Source of the DNA: JAXLWB01 sp046328715
Lineage (GTDB): Bacteria; Chloroflexota; Anaerolineae; Caldilineales; Caldilineaceae
Reading direction: 5' to 3'
Length of the DNA stretch: 64,000 nt
NCBI GenBank assembly: GCA_046328715.1
Contig: JAXLWB010000008.1
Location: forward strand, 62,001 to 126,000
Shown here one piece after another: positions 53,286 through 62,175 of this stretch. The notes below the pieces were generated by a model that saw only the letters and a list, made by a program, of their open reading frames with translations, was not told where the DNA came from and ran no database searches. Each line of letters begins with the position of its first letter. The first letter of the stretch is position 1. Position numbers and translations under genes: made by a program.

Positions 53286-54557
53286 TCAATTCCTCCACAC
53301 CATTTTCTCGAAGAACCAATACTCAAGCACGTTGGCATCGGTGATCTTGCGCAGATCGCTGCCATCGGGGCGCATGGCGTAGATGGCCCAGGTGCCACCA
53401 CGGTCGCTGCGGAAGGCGATCCATTTGCCATCGGGGCTCCAGGTGGGTAGGCCATCGCTGGCGGGTTCAGTGGTTAAGCGTTGTTTGCCTGAGCCATCCT
53501 TGTTGATGACGTAAATTTCGAAGTTGCCATCTTCCTTGCTGATGTAGACAATACGTTTGCCGTCGGGACTCCAGGCGGGTTGGCCATCGCTGCCTCCGGT
53601 GGTCAGGCGCTGTTTGGCATTGGGGTCCTTACTGTTGGCATCGATGATCCACAACCCACAATCGCCGCCACGGCAGCCGCGATGCACAATCTCATCACTG
53701 ACAGGGCTCCAGTCGGGATACTCGCCGCGTGTCAGAGGGCGGAAGTCCTTGGCATCAGTTGTAAAGACCCAAATATCTTCACCCCCATTGGCGGCCAGAC
53801 GATCTCCACCAGGGCTAAATACAGGATAAACGCCACCGGGCACAACCAGACGGTTGTTGCTCAGATTTCCATCCATAATCCAGATACCCGCTTTATCGCC
53901 AGCATCTCCTGGCCAGGCAAAGTAGGCAATCTGTTTGCCATCAGGGCTAATATCAATTTCAGTCCGCCAATCGGCAATTTTTGAACTGGAACCGCTGGCA
54001 AAGTTAAATTCCCACAATTCCCAACGTTTGGCATCCATGTTAGCAACACTATAGAGAAGTTTCCCACCCAAGCCTTTCAGGTTACCGGTGGCAGCAGCAG
54101 AAGCGGCGGAGGCAGAAGCAGGCGCAGTCGTTGCGATTGCTGCCGGTGCAGCTTTACTACTGCTAGCGGGTACAGGAGTAGGCTGGGCAGCGGTAGCGTT
54201 CGCTGTAGCCGCAGGAATGGTGCTACATTTGGTGCTTAATGTCACATATTTGGCAGCACCCGAGACCCAACCTTCTAACTTTTTAGAGGTAACAATTTTC
54301 AACCAGGCACAATTCCCGCTTTGACCAACCACGTTCAACACTTCACCCTTCTGTGCGCTGCCCACCTTAGCATAGCTCGTGCCTGGGCCAGAACGCACAT
54401 TGAGTGAGGCAATTACGACAGTGGCGGTTGCGCCGGATTGCCACAAAGGAGCGGCTACAGCCAAACCGCTGCTAGACAACAAGAGGACAGCGACTACGAT
54501 CCATTGTACCAACCAGCGAGTTTGTAATGCCCGTGGAGGAAGAACATCACTTCTCAT
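53286..54557 (-). CDS. Secreted SH3b and PD40 (TolB-like propeller) protein
   Basis: 423 residues. N-terminal signal/anchor helix (WIVVAVLLLSSSGLAVA), an SH3b domain (about 45-108, VVIASLNVRSGPGTSYAKVG, WLKIVTSKKLEGWVSG), an Ala/Thr/Pro-rich linker, then a beta-propeller of PD40 repeats (about 175-420) with the WSPDGK motif recurring (ISPDGKQIAY, PAWSPDGKRIVYIS, PTWSPDGKWIAFRS). Likely binds an envelope ligand or protein partner. RBS AGGAG precedes the ATG. Confidence 0.9.
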   Translation of the reverse strand: MRSDVLPPRALQTRWLVQWIVVAVLLLSSSGLAVAAPLWQSGATATVVIASLNVRSGPGTSYAKVGSAQKGEVLNVVGQSGNCAWLKIVTSKKLEGWVSGAAKYVTLSTKCSTIPAATANATAAQPTPVPASSSKAAPAAIATTAPASASAASAAATGNLKGLGGKLLYSVANMDAKRWELWEFNFASGSSSKIADWRTEIDISPDGKQIAYFAWPGDAGDKAGIWIMDGNLSNNRLVVPGGVYPVFSPGGDRLAANGGEDIWVFTTDAKDFRPLTRGEYPDWSPVSDEIVHRGCRGGDCGLWIIDANSKDPNAKQRLTTGGSDGQPAWSPDGKRIVYISKEDGNFEIYVINKDGSGKQRLTTEPASDGLPTWSPDGKWIAFRSDRGGTWAIYAMRPDGSDLRKITDANVLEYWFFEKMVWRN

Positions 54558-54588
54558 ACATTGCTCCTATCAGTTTGATTTACAGTTA

Positions 54589-54627
54589 TAAAAAACAGAC
54601 CCGTTCGCCGCAGGCGAACGGGTCTGT
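54589..54627 (-). terminator. Rho-independent terminator on the minus strand
   Basis: Perfect 15-bp arms (54595-54609, 54613-54627; ACAGACCCGTTCGCC) with a 3-nt loop, followed on the minus strand by T6 (54589-54594). It would end transcripts coming from the histone-deacetylase-like gene at 54810-55844. Confidence 0.88.
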
Positions 54628-54809
54628 ACACAACTCAATTATGAACTCGTTCGGGGGTAAACTTACTGTTATTAGAATATTAAATACAAATCACTCATGT
54701 GTAAGCTATTATACCAGATAGCTTGCTTACATGCAATCTACATTTTATGTATTTTCTCGCAGAAGGGCCGGCTTTATCCCAACAAAAAATTAGGTTAAAG
54801 CTATCCAAG

Positions 54810-55844
54810 TCACGACAATTGATGAAGACTGCAAATCCGATCAAGTAAACTATCCACAGCTCGTTCTTTGGTATTGGGTTGACCGAAGGGATCACTGGCA
54901 CCACGTGGATCGCCATAGAGCGCACGCAACGTGCTGAGGACACAATGAGGAAGTACTTCCAGGTTGTAGCCACCTTCAAGGACAAAGACGATTTTACCGC
55001 CACATAATTCATCGGCCAGGCCAAGCAATTCCTGCACGAGCGCGGTATAGCCTGTGATGCTCAGCCGCTCATCGGCCAGCGGATCCATCCAATGCGCATC
55101 ATAACCAGCCGAAACCAGGATCAAGTCTGGTTTGAAGTTGCGCGCTGCTGGTGCCAGGACACGCCGAAACGCCTGCAAATATCCCTGGTCACCGACACCA
55201 GGAGGAAAAGGCACATTGACCGTTGTCCCGTAGCCAAACTCATCACCCATTTCATCGGCTGCGCCGGAGCCGGGATAGTAAGGGAACTGATGCGTACTGA
55301 AGAAAAGCACCGAAGGATCACTGTAGAAAATATCCTGCGTTCCGTTGCCATGATGTACATCGTAATCAACAATCAGCACGCGTTGGGCACCATGCTTATG
55401 TTGCGCCCAGCGTGCCGCCAATGAAACGTTTGCCAGCAAACAGAAGCCCATCCCATGAAAGACAACCGCATGATGCCCGGGCGGACGAACCAAGGCAAAA
55501 CCGTTGTCAGCATTACCTGTCATCACCGTATCTACAAGATTGAGCACTCCACCCGCCGCAAGCAAGGCCGCCTTATAGCTGTCGGCGTTCATGTAGGTAT
55601 CGGCATCGATCCGCCCACCACCTCGCTGATTAAGCGCTTCGAGCAGTTCGATATATTGCCCACTGTGCACGCTGAGTAGGACTGGACGGGGTGCTTCAGT
55701 TGAGGGAACTTGGATCAACTTGCGTAAAATGCCGTCAGACTGCAAAAGTTCCCAGGTACCTTCAAGACGTCGGAAATTTTCGGGGTGACCTTCACGGGTG
55801 TGTCTGAGATTAAATGGATCATATACGTAGGCGGTGCGTTTCAT
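54810..55844 (-). CDS. Histone deacetylase-family amidohydrolase (AcuC/HDAC-like)
   Basis: 344 residues of the arginase/deacetylase fold. Charge-relay His pair in VRPPGHHAVVFHGMGFC; zinc ligands Asp/His in VDYDVHHGNGTQD and Asp in SAGYDAHWMDPLA; substrate-side Gly/Tyr in LEGGYNLEVL. Bacterial members deacetylate acetylpolyamines or protein lysines. A polyamine importer is encoded elsewhere in the window, so acetylpolyamine hydrolysis is one possibility, but this is an inference. Confidence 0.93.
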   Translation of the reverse strand: MKRTAYVYDPFNLRHTREGHPENFRRLEGTWELLQSDGILRKLIQVPSTEAPRPVLLSVHSGQYIELLEALNQRGGGRIDADTYMNADSYKAALLAAGGVLNLVDTVMTGNADNGFALVRPPGHHAVVFHGMGFCLLANVSLAARWAQHKHGAQRVLIVDYDVHHGNGTQDIFYSDPSVLFFSTHQFPYYPGSGAADEMGDEFGYGTTVNVPFPPGVGDQGYLQAFRRVLAPAARNFKPDLILVSAGYDAHWMDPLADERLSITGYTALVQELLGLADELCGGKIVFVLEGGYNLEVLPHCVLSTLRALYGDPRGASDPFGQPNTKERAVDSLLDRICSLHQLS

Positions 55845-55873
55845 GCTGACAACTGTTCCTCTTTGTAACGAAA

Positions 55874-55952
55874 CTTGACCGACACTTTACGGTCAAAACG
55901 TGTTAAAAATTCAACTTACCTTGCAGGCTGGTACGAGAAAGTGTCGGTCAAG
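55874..55952. repeat. 15-bp inverted repeat upstream of the HDAC-like gene
   Basis: CTTGACCGACACTTT (55874-55888) and AAAGTGTCGGTCAAG (55938-55952) are perfect complements around a 49-nt loop containing a further TGACCG copy (ACGGTCA at 55889-55896). It lies between the Nudix-like stop (55963) and the HDAC-like start, so it is either a long hairpin or paired operator sites. Confidence 0.6.
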
Positions 55953-55962
55953 TGGGCGTAGG

Positions 55963-56556
55963 TTAGTGGTCACTCCACTTTTTCCAATGCCAGTGATGCA
56001 TCTTTACTGGATCGCCGTCGCAGTAAGCTCGATTTTCAGTTGAAAAATCATCGGCTGGCAAGGGCAAACCAGTAACTTGAGCGCGGTATAAGTGATACTC
56101 GCTTTGCAATCCCGGATAGGAAGGTGAGAAGCGCTTTTTGAGTGAATCCTCTATTATGACAACCTCTACCTCTGCCAGCACCTCATCGCTGGCGGCCAAT
56201 TCTTCTCGTAAGCAGCGCCAAGCTGCCGCCAGAGGCGTTTCGCCACCTTTCATCTTTTCCGCAGGCAGGTGATTGCGATGCCTTTCGGTGCCGTTGGTAA
56301 GAAGCTGACCGGCTTCGATCAAGGTGTGATCCTGGCGTTGAATCAGTAACTCTACCACTTGAACGAGGCGTACCGGTGAAGCTGTCAGTGGCTCTGGCAC
56401 CTGTGCGGACACAAGCTGCAATATTGTTTCGCCGTGCGTCACTTCCAGCCATAGATCGGCAACGGTCTTAGCGTCGCCTTGTCCCCAAGTATTGGTTGGA
56501 ATGCCGTGATGGTTGAGCCATTGGGTGAGCTGTTGAATCGAGTCAAATTTTAGCAT
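55963..56556 (-). CDS. Nudix hydrolase-like protein
   Basis: 197 residues. A Nudix-like box is present at about residues 98-120 (KMKGGETPLAAAWRCLREEL), retaining Gly-Glu and the REEL acidic helix but not the full G-x5-E-x7-REUxEE spacing; this makes catalysis uncertain. N-terminal SIQQLTQWLNHHGIP and C-terminal YHLYRAQVTGLPLP segments are unassigned. It overlaps the end of the 574-residue gene upstream by 7 nt, so they are co-translated. Confidence 0.7.
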   Translation of the reverse strand: MLKFDSIQQLTQWLNHHGIPTNTWGQGDAKTVADLWLEVTHGETILQLVSAQVPEPLTASPVRLVQVVELLIQRQDHTLIEAGQLLTNGTERHRNHLPAEKMKGGETPLAAAWRCLREELAASDEVLAEVEVVIIEDSLKKRFSPSYPGLQSEYHLYRAQVTGLPLPADDFSTENRAYCDGDPVKMHHWHWKKWSDH

Positions 56557-58274
56557 AAGTCAAACTTTGGATAAAAGCGAGTGATGGCTTCTGCTTCATC
56601 AACAAACTCAAAACGGGGATCCCAGCTCAGTTCCTCGAAGCCCAACGCACGGATGCGGGAGTGCACTTGCACAGGATAGGTAGACTGGATGGGCAACGTA
56701 CTGTGTAGCACGTTTCCATCCCATACGGCACGGAGTTTTCCTGCGTTGGTCGGCAGATCAAGGAGCGCCCACCAAGACCATTGTTCAGGGAAGGTTGGTT
56801 GTACGGTGTAATTTGCCCCACCCAGGTCAAGGCCAACGCCTTGCCACACGGCCTTGGCTGCGAGATCGATCCCGCGCCAGAAATCGGCAAAGCGCCAAGG
56901 ACGATCCGCCGATTCAGTCCAGCCAACCTGAGTCGACCAGCCGATCCAGTCAACCGGCATCGATGACGGACGCTGTGCTGCGCTTGATTTTCCTCCAGCC
57001 TGAGCAATCAATCGTTGAAACTCTGTGACTTCGCCTTCCCAACGAACAATGCTGACCTCGTCTTGATGGATCGTTGCAAAACGAAGGGCAAGACGCAATG
57101 CTGCTTCACATGTCTGCAACTCTTCGAGCGGAAGTGTCCCATTCTGCTCCCAACGGTGACGGATCAGCGCTTCACTACAAAGTTGAATGGCAGCAAAATG
57201 GCGGGTCAGCAGTTCAGCATCAAATTGATGACTGAGGTGCCCTGCGAGGCTTTGAAAATAGGTATAGACGCCATGGAGAAAGAGCGTCCCAGGGTCCGAT
57301 TGTGGCGACTTTGGGTGACTGGGAAACGTCAACGGCATTCTTCCCGAAGTTTGCTCGGCCAAACGGCGGAAAGTTGCCAGCAGGTTACGGCTAAGTGTCG
57401 GCTCGAAGGTATCGAGTGCCGCAATCAGACGTGCTGTATTGCTTGCAGACTGATCGTAGGCAGCATAACCGCTACGAAATTGTTGCAAATTGTGCAGGGC
57501 CAGGATTCGTCCGAGTTGGACCGCCTGATTCAAGCTGGCATCCGGCGTCCAGAGCCTGCCAACGCGCAATGTTTCTTCCCAATTGTGGACACTTTTATCA
57601 AAGGTTTCATCGCTTTCGCGCAGCCCAAGGAAGGTACTCCAGGCCATCTGTTCACCCACATCACTGAGCGTGAGCAACAGCGGCACTTGTACCTCGCCAT
57701 TGACCAGTACGTGATAGACCAAGCGTGCGCGCTGCGGATCATCAATTTCATAAAGGTCGGGGCGAGCTTGCGGATTGCCAAAAACTCGGGTACTTTCGGC
57801 GTTACTTTGTTCATACAAGCCACGCGGCGCTTGTGGATTGTGTTGTGCCACTAACAGACCATCCACGATCCGTTGGGTCAACGGTTCCCCCCAGTCGATC
57901 TCCACCTCCAGCCGCAACACATGATCGCCTTCGGCCTGGCATTCTAAGTTCCAGATCACACTACGGTCCTCGCTGCTCTTGAAGGGTGCCATCAGTCGCT
58001 TGCTAACGATGATCGACTCGTTGCCGAGAATTGTTTCCTGGTGGCTGGCAAAGTAGCGATTGCTGATCGGCGTCAACTCATCGCCAATCAGCGATGTGAC
58101 GCGCAGTCGAATCGAGGCAGCGTAGATTGCATCCGCCCACGGCCAGGTAAGATCGTAGAGATCGCTGGCATTATCGGCGTAAAAGCGCAACTCGGCATTG
58201 GCAAGCAAGGTACGCGTGTCTGGTAATAATGCTTCGCAATCGATGGTTTGAGGAGAATCCAGGTAAAGATGCAT
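56550..58274 (-). CDS. Large protein of unknown function, possible alpha/alpha-toroid
   Basis: 574 residues, no signal peptide. Residues 1-230 look beta-rich with an N-terminal sandwich-like part (LRVTSLIGDELTPISNRYF, HVLRLEVEIDWGEPL). Residues about 245-420 are helical with repeats of hydrophobic helices (LNQAVQLGRILALHNLQQF, LAGHLSHQFDAELLTRHF), resembling a six-hairpin glycosidase barrel. A beta-rich C-terminus follows. No catalytic motif was recognised. Translationally coupled to the Nudix-like gene. Confidence 0.75.
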   Translation of the reverse strand: MHLYLDSPQTIDCEALLPDTRTLLANAELRFYADNASDLYDLTWPWADAIYAASIRLRVTSLIGDELTPISNRYFASHQETILGNESIIVSKRLMAPFKSSEDRSVIWNLECQAEGDHVLRLEVEIDWGEPLTQRIVDGLLVAQHNPQAPRGLYEQSNAESTRVFGNPQARPDLYEIDDPQRARLVYHVLVNGEVQVPLLLTLSDVGEQMAWSTFLGLRESDETFDKSVHNWEETLRVGRLWTPDASLNQAVQLGRILALHNLQQFRSGYAAYDQSASNTARLIAALDTFEPTLSRNLLATFRRLAEQTSGRMPLTFPSHPKSPQSDPGTLFLHGVYTYFQSLAGHLSHQFDAELLTRHFAAIQLCSEALIRHRWEQNGTLPLEELQTCEAALRLALRFATIHQDEVSIVRWEGEVTEFQRLIAQAGGKSSAAQRPSSMPVDWIGWSTQVGWTESADRPWRFADFWRGIDLAAKAVWQGVGLDLGGANYTVQPTFPEQWSWWALLDLPTNAGKLRAVWDGNVLHSTLPIQSTYPVQVHSRIRALGFEELSWDPRFEFVDEAEAITRFYPKFDLC

Positions 58275-58275
58275 G

Positions 58276-58365
58276 GTGAGTTACGAGCTACGAATTACGA
58301 GTTAAGAATTACGGATTGTGAAGTGAGCTGATAATTCGTAACTCGTAATTCGTGATTCGTAATTC
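58276..58365. repeat. Word hairpin, GARTTAC family
   Basis: Left GAGTTAC-GAGCTAC-GAATTAC-GAGTTAA-GAATTAC, right TAATTCGTAACTCGTAATTCGTGATTCGTAATTC, 7-nt period. It lies 6 bp before the ATPase stop and directly upstream of the 574-residue gene on the minus strand. Confidence 0.75.
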
Positions 58366-58370
58366 CCAGT

Positions 58371-59888
58371 TTACTTCACGCCTGCCATTAACAAGCCTAA
58401 TCCTTCACGGGTGGCCTTTTCACGCGGGACGATGTCGATGACTTCGCCTTTGTACATCACCACAATCCGATCGGAGAGTGCCATGATTTCATCGAGTTCG
58501 GAGCTGACTACCAGCACAGCTACGCCTTCATCGCGCTTGGCCACAATTTGATTGTGGATAAATTCAATCGAGCCGACATCGATACCACGGGTTGGCTGCG
58601 CAGCAATCAGCAATTTGATCGGACGGTTGAACTCCCTGGCGACCACCATTTTCTGCTGATTGCCGCCCGACAGCGACTGCCCCGGCGTAAACGGGCTGGG
58701 GGTACGCACATCGAATTGCTCGATCAGTGCTTCAGCATTTTCGCGGATTGCGGTTTCGTTTACAGTAATGCCATTTGCAAAGGGCTTGTGATAATAGGTG
58801 TTGAGCACCATATTTTGCGCCACAGAGTAAGGGCCGACCATGCCAAAGGTGTGGCGATCTTCAGGCACGTGGCTGCTCATACCCTCATCGGTGATGCGGC
58901 GCGGGCTGGCGTTGGTCATCTCCAGATTGTTGATATGAACATGTCCAGAATCCACATGGCGCAGGCCAGTGATCACCTCAACCAGTTCGGTCTGTCCATT
59001 GCCCTGTACCCCTGCCACGCCGACGATCTCACCGGCATGGACATCAAATGAAACCCCACGCAAGGCGACATGCCCCAGATCATCCTTGGCGACGACGTTG
59101 TCTAACTGTAACACCAACTCAGTAGGCTTGGCTGGCTGTTTATCCACCGTCAAAATCACTTCGCGACCCACCATCATGGCGGCCAGACTTTCCTGGGTTG
59201 CACTTTTGGGATTAGCTTCGCCTGCCACTTTGCCGCCACGCAGCACCATGATGCGGTCGGCAACACGCAACACTTCCTTGAGTTTGTGTGTAATAAAGAT
59301 GATCGATTTTCCTTGCTGGCGTAAGAGATTCATCACCTCGAACAAACCTTCGATCTCCTGCGGCGTGAGGACTGCGGTTGGCTCATCCAAGATCAAAATA
59401 TCGGCATTACGATAGAGGGTTTTGACGATCTCAACCCGTTGACGGATGCCGACGGGCAAATCTTCGATGATGGCGTAGGGATCGACGTCGAGGTTATATT
59501 TATGCGACAGCTCACTAATACGGTTGGCAACGGTCTGCATATCAAGGAAGCCATTTTTTACGGTCTCGCTGCCTAGCATCACATTTTCAGCAACTGTGAG
59601 CACTGGTACAAGTTGGAAATGTTGATGCACCATGCCAATGCCCAATGCAATTGCATCTTTAGGCGTCTTCATCTCGACCGCTTTGCCCTTGACCAGTATT
59701 TCGCCGCTGGTCGGCTGGTAAAGTCCGTAAATGATGTTCATCAAGGTCGATTTACCGGCACCGTTTTCACCTAGCAAGGCCAAAATCTCGCCCGGATAAA
59801 GTTTGAGCGAGACATTCTCGTTGGCGACCACGCCGGGGAATCGTTTAGTAATATTGTGGGTTTCGAGGATTGGAGTCGAGTTATTCAT
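58371..59888 (-). CDS. BMP-type nucleoside ABC transporter ATP-binding protein
   Basis: 505 residues with two ABC halves. The first half has Walker A GENGAGKSTLMNII, signature-like LPVGIRQRVEIVKTL and Walker B DILILDEPTAVLTPQE. The second half is degenerate (GVQGNGQTELVE; SGGNQQKMVVAREF; LLIAAQPTRGIDV), as in simple-sugar/nucleoside importers of the YufO/NupA type. Overlaps the permease by 4 nt. Last gene of a four-gene minus-strand operon. Confidence 0.94.
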   Translation of the reverse strand: MNNSTPILETHNITKRFPGVVANENVSLKLYPGEILALLGENGAGKSTLMNIIYGLYQPTSGEILVKGKAVEMKTPKDAIALGIGMVHQHFQLVPVLTVAENVMLGSETVKNGFLDMQTVANRISELSHKYNLDVDPYAIIEDLPVGIRQRVEIVKTLYRNADILILDEPTAVLTPQEIEGLFEVMNLLRQQGKSIIFITHKLKEVLRVADRIMVLRGGKVAGEANPKSATQESLAAMMVGREVILTVDKQPAKPTELVLQLDNVVAKDDLGHVALRGVSFDVHAGEIVGVAGVQGNGQTELVEVITGLRHVDSGHVHINNLEMTNASPRRITDEGMSSHVPEDRHTFGMVGPYSVAQNMVLNTYYHKPFANGITVNETAIRENAEALIEQFDVRTPSPFTPGQSLSGGNQQKMVVAREFNRPIKLLIAAQPTRGIDVGSIEFIHNQIVAKRDEGVAVLVVSSELDEIMALSDRIVVMYKGEVIDIVPREKATREGLGLLMAGVK

Positions 59889-60931
59889 TTTGCCTCAGTC
59901 TCGTACACCTTGCCCTCTGCCGCAGGCGGGCGTACCCGACCCACAAAGCCAGAGACGACGATGATCGTTACAACATAGGGGATCATACTCACGAAGGCAC
60001 GGGGCACAGCCGTGACACCAATCAGTTGCAGCTCGCTCTGAATGGCTTGTGTGTAACCAAACATGAGCGCAGCGCCCATTGCGCCAAAGGGATTCCAGTT
60101 GCCAAAGATCATCGCCGCCAGGGAAATAAAGCCACGTCCAGAGGTCATCCCTTCCTGAAATTGACCGACCGCTTCCAATACCAAGAAACCACCTGCTAGA
60201 CCAGCCAACATTCCACCAAGCATGGTGTTGATGTAGCGCGTCCGGTTGACGTTGATGCCAACCGTATCTGCCGCCCGTGGATGCTCACCCACGGCCCGAG
60301 TACGTAAGCCCCAGCGCGTGTAAAAGAGCGCAACGTGAACGACAACCACCAAAATCAGTGTCAGGTAGGTAATAGGTGGGTTTTCAAAAAGAATTTTACC
60401 AATCACGGGGATGTCGGCCAGCAAGGGGATGCGAATTGCGCCAAACTTCCCTTCTGCCACGGCATCACGATTGAAGAGGTAGTTGGTGAAACCTGTGGCA
60501 AGAATAATTAGCGCCGTACCGGAGATAATCTGATCCATCTTAAAGCGGATGGACAAGAGGGCGTGAAGCAGCCCCATCAGTGCGCCAATCAACAAGCAGA
60601 TGAGCAGACCAAAGAGCAAGCTTGCGAAAAGTGGCCAACCATTGGTTGCCACTTTTGCCACAAAGGCGGCAAAGGCTCCCGCTAGCATCATGCCTTCGAT
60701 CCCAATATTGACGATACCAGATCGTTCACACAGAATCCCACTTAAAGCACCAAGGATTAAGGGAACTGCTGCACGCAACGTAAAATTGAGTGCGCTGACG
60801 CCAAAGAGTACACGCAAGCCAGTGTAGCGATTCAGCGATGTCGCATTGACCAAGATTGCCATAATCACAAGCAACACAACAATTGCTATGGAGAGCCAGT
60901 TTGTATGTTGCCAAAGTTTTGAACGTTGCAT
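59885..60931 (-). CDS. BMP-type nucleoside ABC transporter permease (second)
   Basis: 348 residues from the ATG at 60931 with GAGGGTG about 7 nt upstream. Multi-helix permease of the BPD-transport-2 class (YufQ/NupC-like): LRAAVPLILGALSGILCERSGIVNIGIEGMMLAGAF, FGNWNPFGAMGAAL. Works with the permease encoded just upstream. The TTG at 60949 would overlap that gene and is less likely. Confidence 0.93.
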   Translation of the reverse strand: MQRSKLWQHTNWLSIAIVVLLVIMAILVNATSLNRYTGLRVLFGVSALNFTLRAAVPLILGALSGILCERSGIVNIGIEGMMLAGAFAAFVAKVATNGWPLFASLLFGLLICLLIGALMGLLHALLSIRFKMDQIISGTALIILATGFTNYLFNRDAVAEGKFGAIRIPLLADIPVIGKILFENPPITYLTLILVVVVHVALFYTRWGLRTRAVGEHPRAADTVGINVNRTRYINTMLGGMLAGLAGGFLVLEAVGQFQEGMTSGRGFISLAAMIFGNWNPFGAMGAALMFGYTQAIQSELQLIGVTAVPRAFVSMIPYVVTIIVVSGFVGRVRPPAAEGKVYETEAK

Positions 60932-60936
60932 ATTCG

Positions 60937-62043
60937 TCACCCTCCCCAACCGCTGCTAAGCACCGCCGTGTCCGATTCTCCTTCGGACTTACGGATGCGG
61001 AAGAGTGTACGAATGATCAGTGGCGCAGCGACAAAGGCGAGTACGAGTCCTTGAATCACTTGGATTATATCGGATGAAATTCCTGAATCAAACTGCATCT
61101 TGGAACCACCAGCAGACAAACCACCGAACATGAGCGCCGCAGCAATGATGCCTAAAGGATGGGTTTGTCCGAGAAGTGCTACCGTAATGCCATCAAATCC
61201 TGCCCCACCACTAAACTCAGGCGCAAACTTATGATTCAGCCCTAATGTCTCCACGGTTCCCGATAAGCCAGCCAGACCGCCTGCGATCATCATTGTCAAA
61301 ATGATGATCCAATTAACGCGCATGCCAGCGTAACGAGCCGCCTTGCTATTTTGACCTACGGTGCGAATCTCAAAACCAATCGTTGTCTTGTAGAGAAGCC
61401 AGAAGACGAGCAACGCCATCGCCAGCGCAATCACCGTGCCCCAATGGACGCGGTAGGAGGGATCGAAAAGCCAGGGAATTTCAGCGCTGGAAAAAATATC
61501 AGGCGTGGTGGAAATGGGTCCAGCCGTTGGATCCCAAAGTGGGCCAGCAGGTTGCCCTTGGGTACTGGGTGCGAGAACGGTCCATTCAGCAAAAAGGCCA
61601 GCCACATAATTCAACATGATGGTGACAATGACCTCGTGCGCCCCAGTATAAACTTTGAGCACGCCTGGAATCATTCCCCAGAGGACTCCACCAGCCACTC
61701 CCGCCAGCAAGGCCAACGGCATGTGGATAAAAGCCGGAAGCCCTTCAAAATGAATGCCAACCGCCACCGAGCAAACCGTGCCAATAATGAATTGACCCGA
61801 AGCGCCAATATTAAAAAGACCGGCTTTAAAAGCTACTGCGACGGAAAGCCCTGTCAAAATCAGCGGCGTCATCTTGCGAACGGTAATTGCCAGTGCCTTT
61901 ACACTCCCAAACGCCCCGACAAACATACCGCGATAGGCAATGAACGGATTATCACCGAAGATCAACATGATAACTGCGCCAACAATCAATGCAGTTAAGA
62001 GTGCCAGCAGAGGAATAAAAAGAGAACGACTGAGTTTTGCCAT
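60937..62043 (-). CDS. BMP-type nucleoside ABC transporter permease (first)
   Basis: 368 residues, YufP/NupB-like. Conserved TPLILTGLSVAVAFKAGLFNIGASGQ, GAHEVIVTIMLNYVAGLF and GFDGITVALLGQTHPLGI segments identify the family. Follows the binding protein across a gap filled by a word hairpin. Confidence 0.93.
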   Translation of the reverse strand: MAKLSRSLFIPLLALLTALIVGAVIMLIFGDNPFIAYRGMFVGAFGSVKALAITVRKMTPLILTGLSVAVAFKAGLFNIGASGQFIIGTVCSVAVGIHFEGLPAFIHMPLALLAGVAGGVLWGMIPGVLKVYTGAHEVIVTIMLNYVAGLFAEWTVLAPSTQGQPAGPLWDPTAGPISTTPDIFSSAEIPWLFDPSYRVHWGTVIALAMALLVFWLLYKTTIGFEIRTVGQNSKAARYAGMRVNWIIILTMMIAGGLAGLSGTVETLGLNHKFAPEFSGGAGFDGITVALLGQTHPLGIIAAALMFGGLSAGGSKMQFDSGISSDIIQVIQGLVLAFVAAPLIIRTLFRIRKSEGESDTAVLSSGWGG

Positions 62044-62079
62044 AAAGATGTGCGGGAAGAAGCAGAGAGGAAGAAATAG

Positions 62080-62175
62080 TTAATGGTGAATGGTTAACGA
62101 TTAATGGTTAATGATATCTGCTCTTGAGGAATTCGCATTCACCATTAACCATTGACCGTTAACCGTTAACCATTA
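62080..62175. repeat. Word hairpin, AATGGTT family
   Basis: Left TTAATGGTGAATGGTTAACGATTAATGGTTAATGA (62080-62114) and right ATTCACCATTAACCATTGACCGTTAACCGTTAACCATTA (62137-62175) with 7-nt period, directly after the binding-protein stop on the minus strand. It lies inside the transporter operon, so it may protect the binding-protein mRNA end. Confidence 0.75.

Noticed and set aside
57015..57854. 279-residue plus-strand open frame
   Set aside because: Antisense to the 574-residue gene. The sequence shows no domain, and the coding direction of the neighbours is minus.
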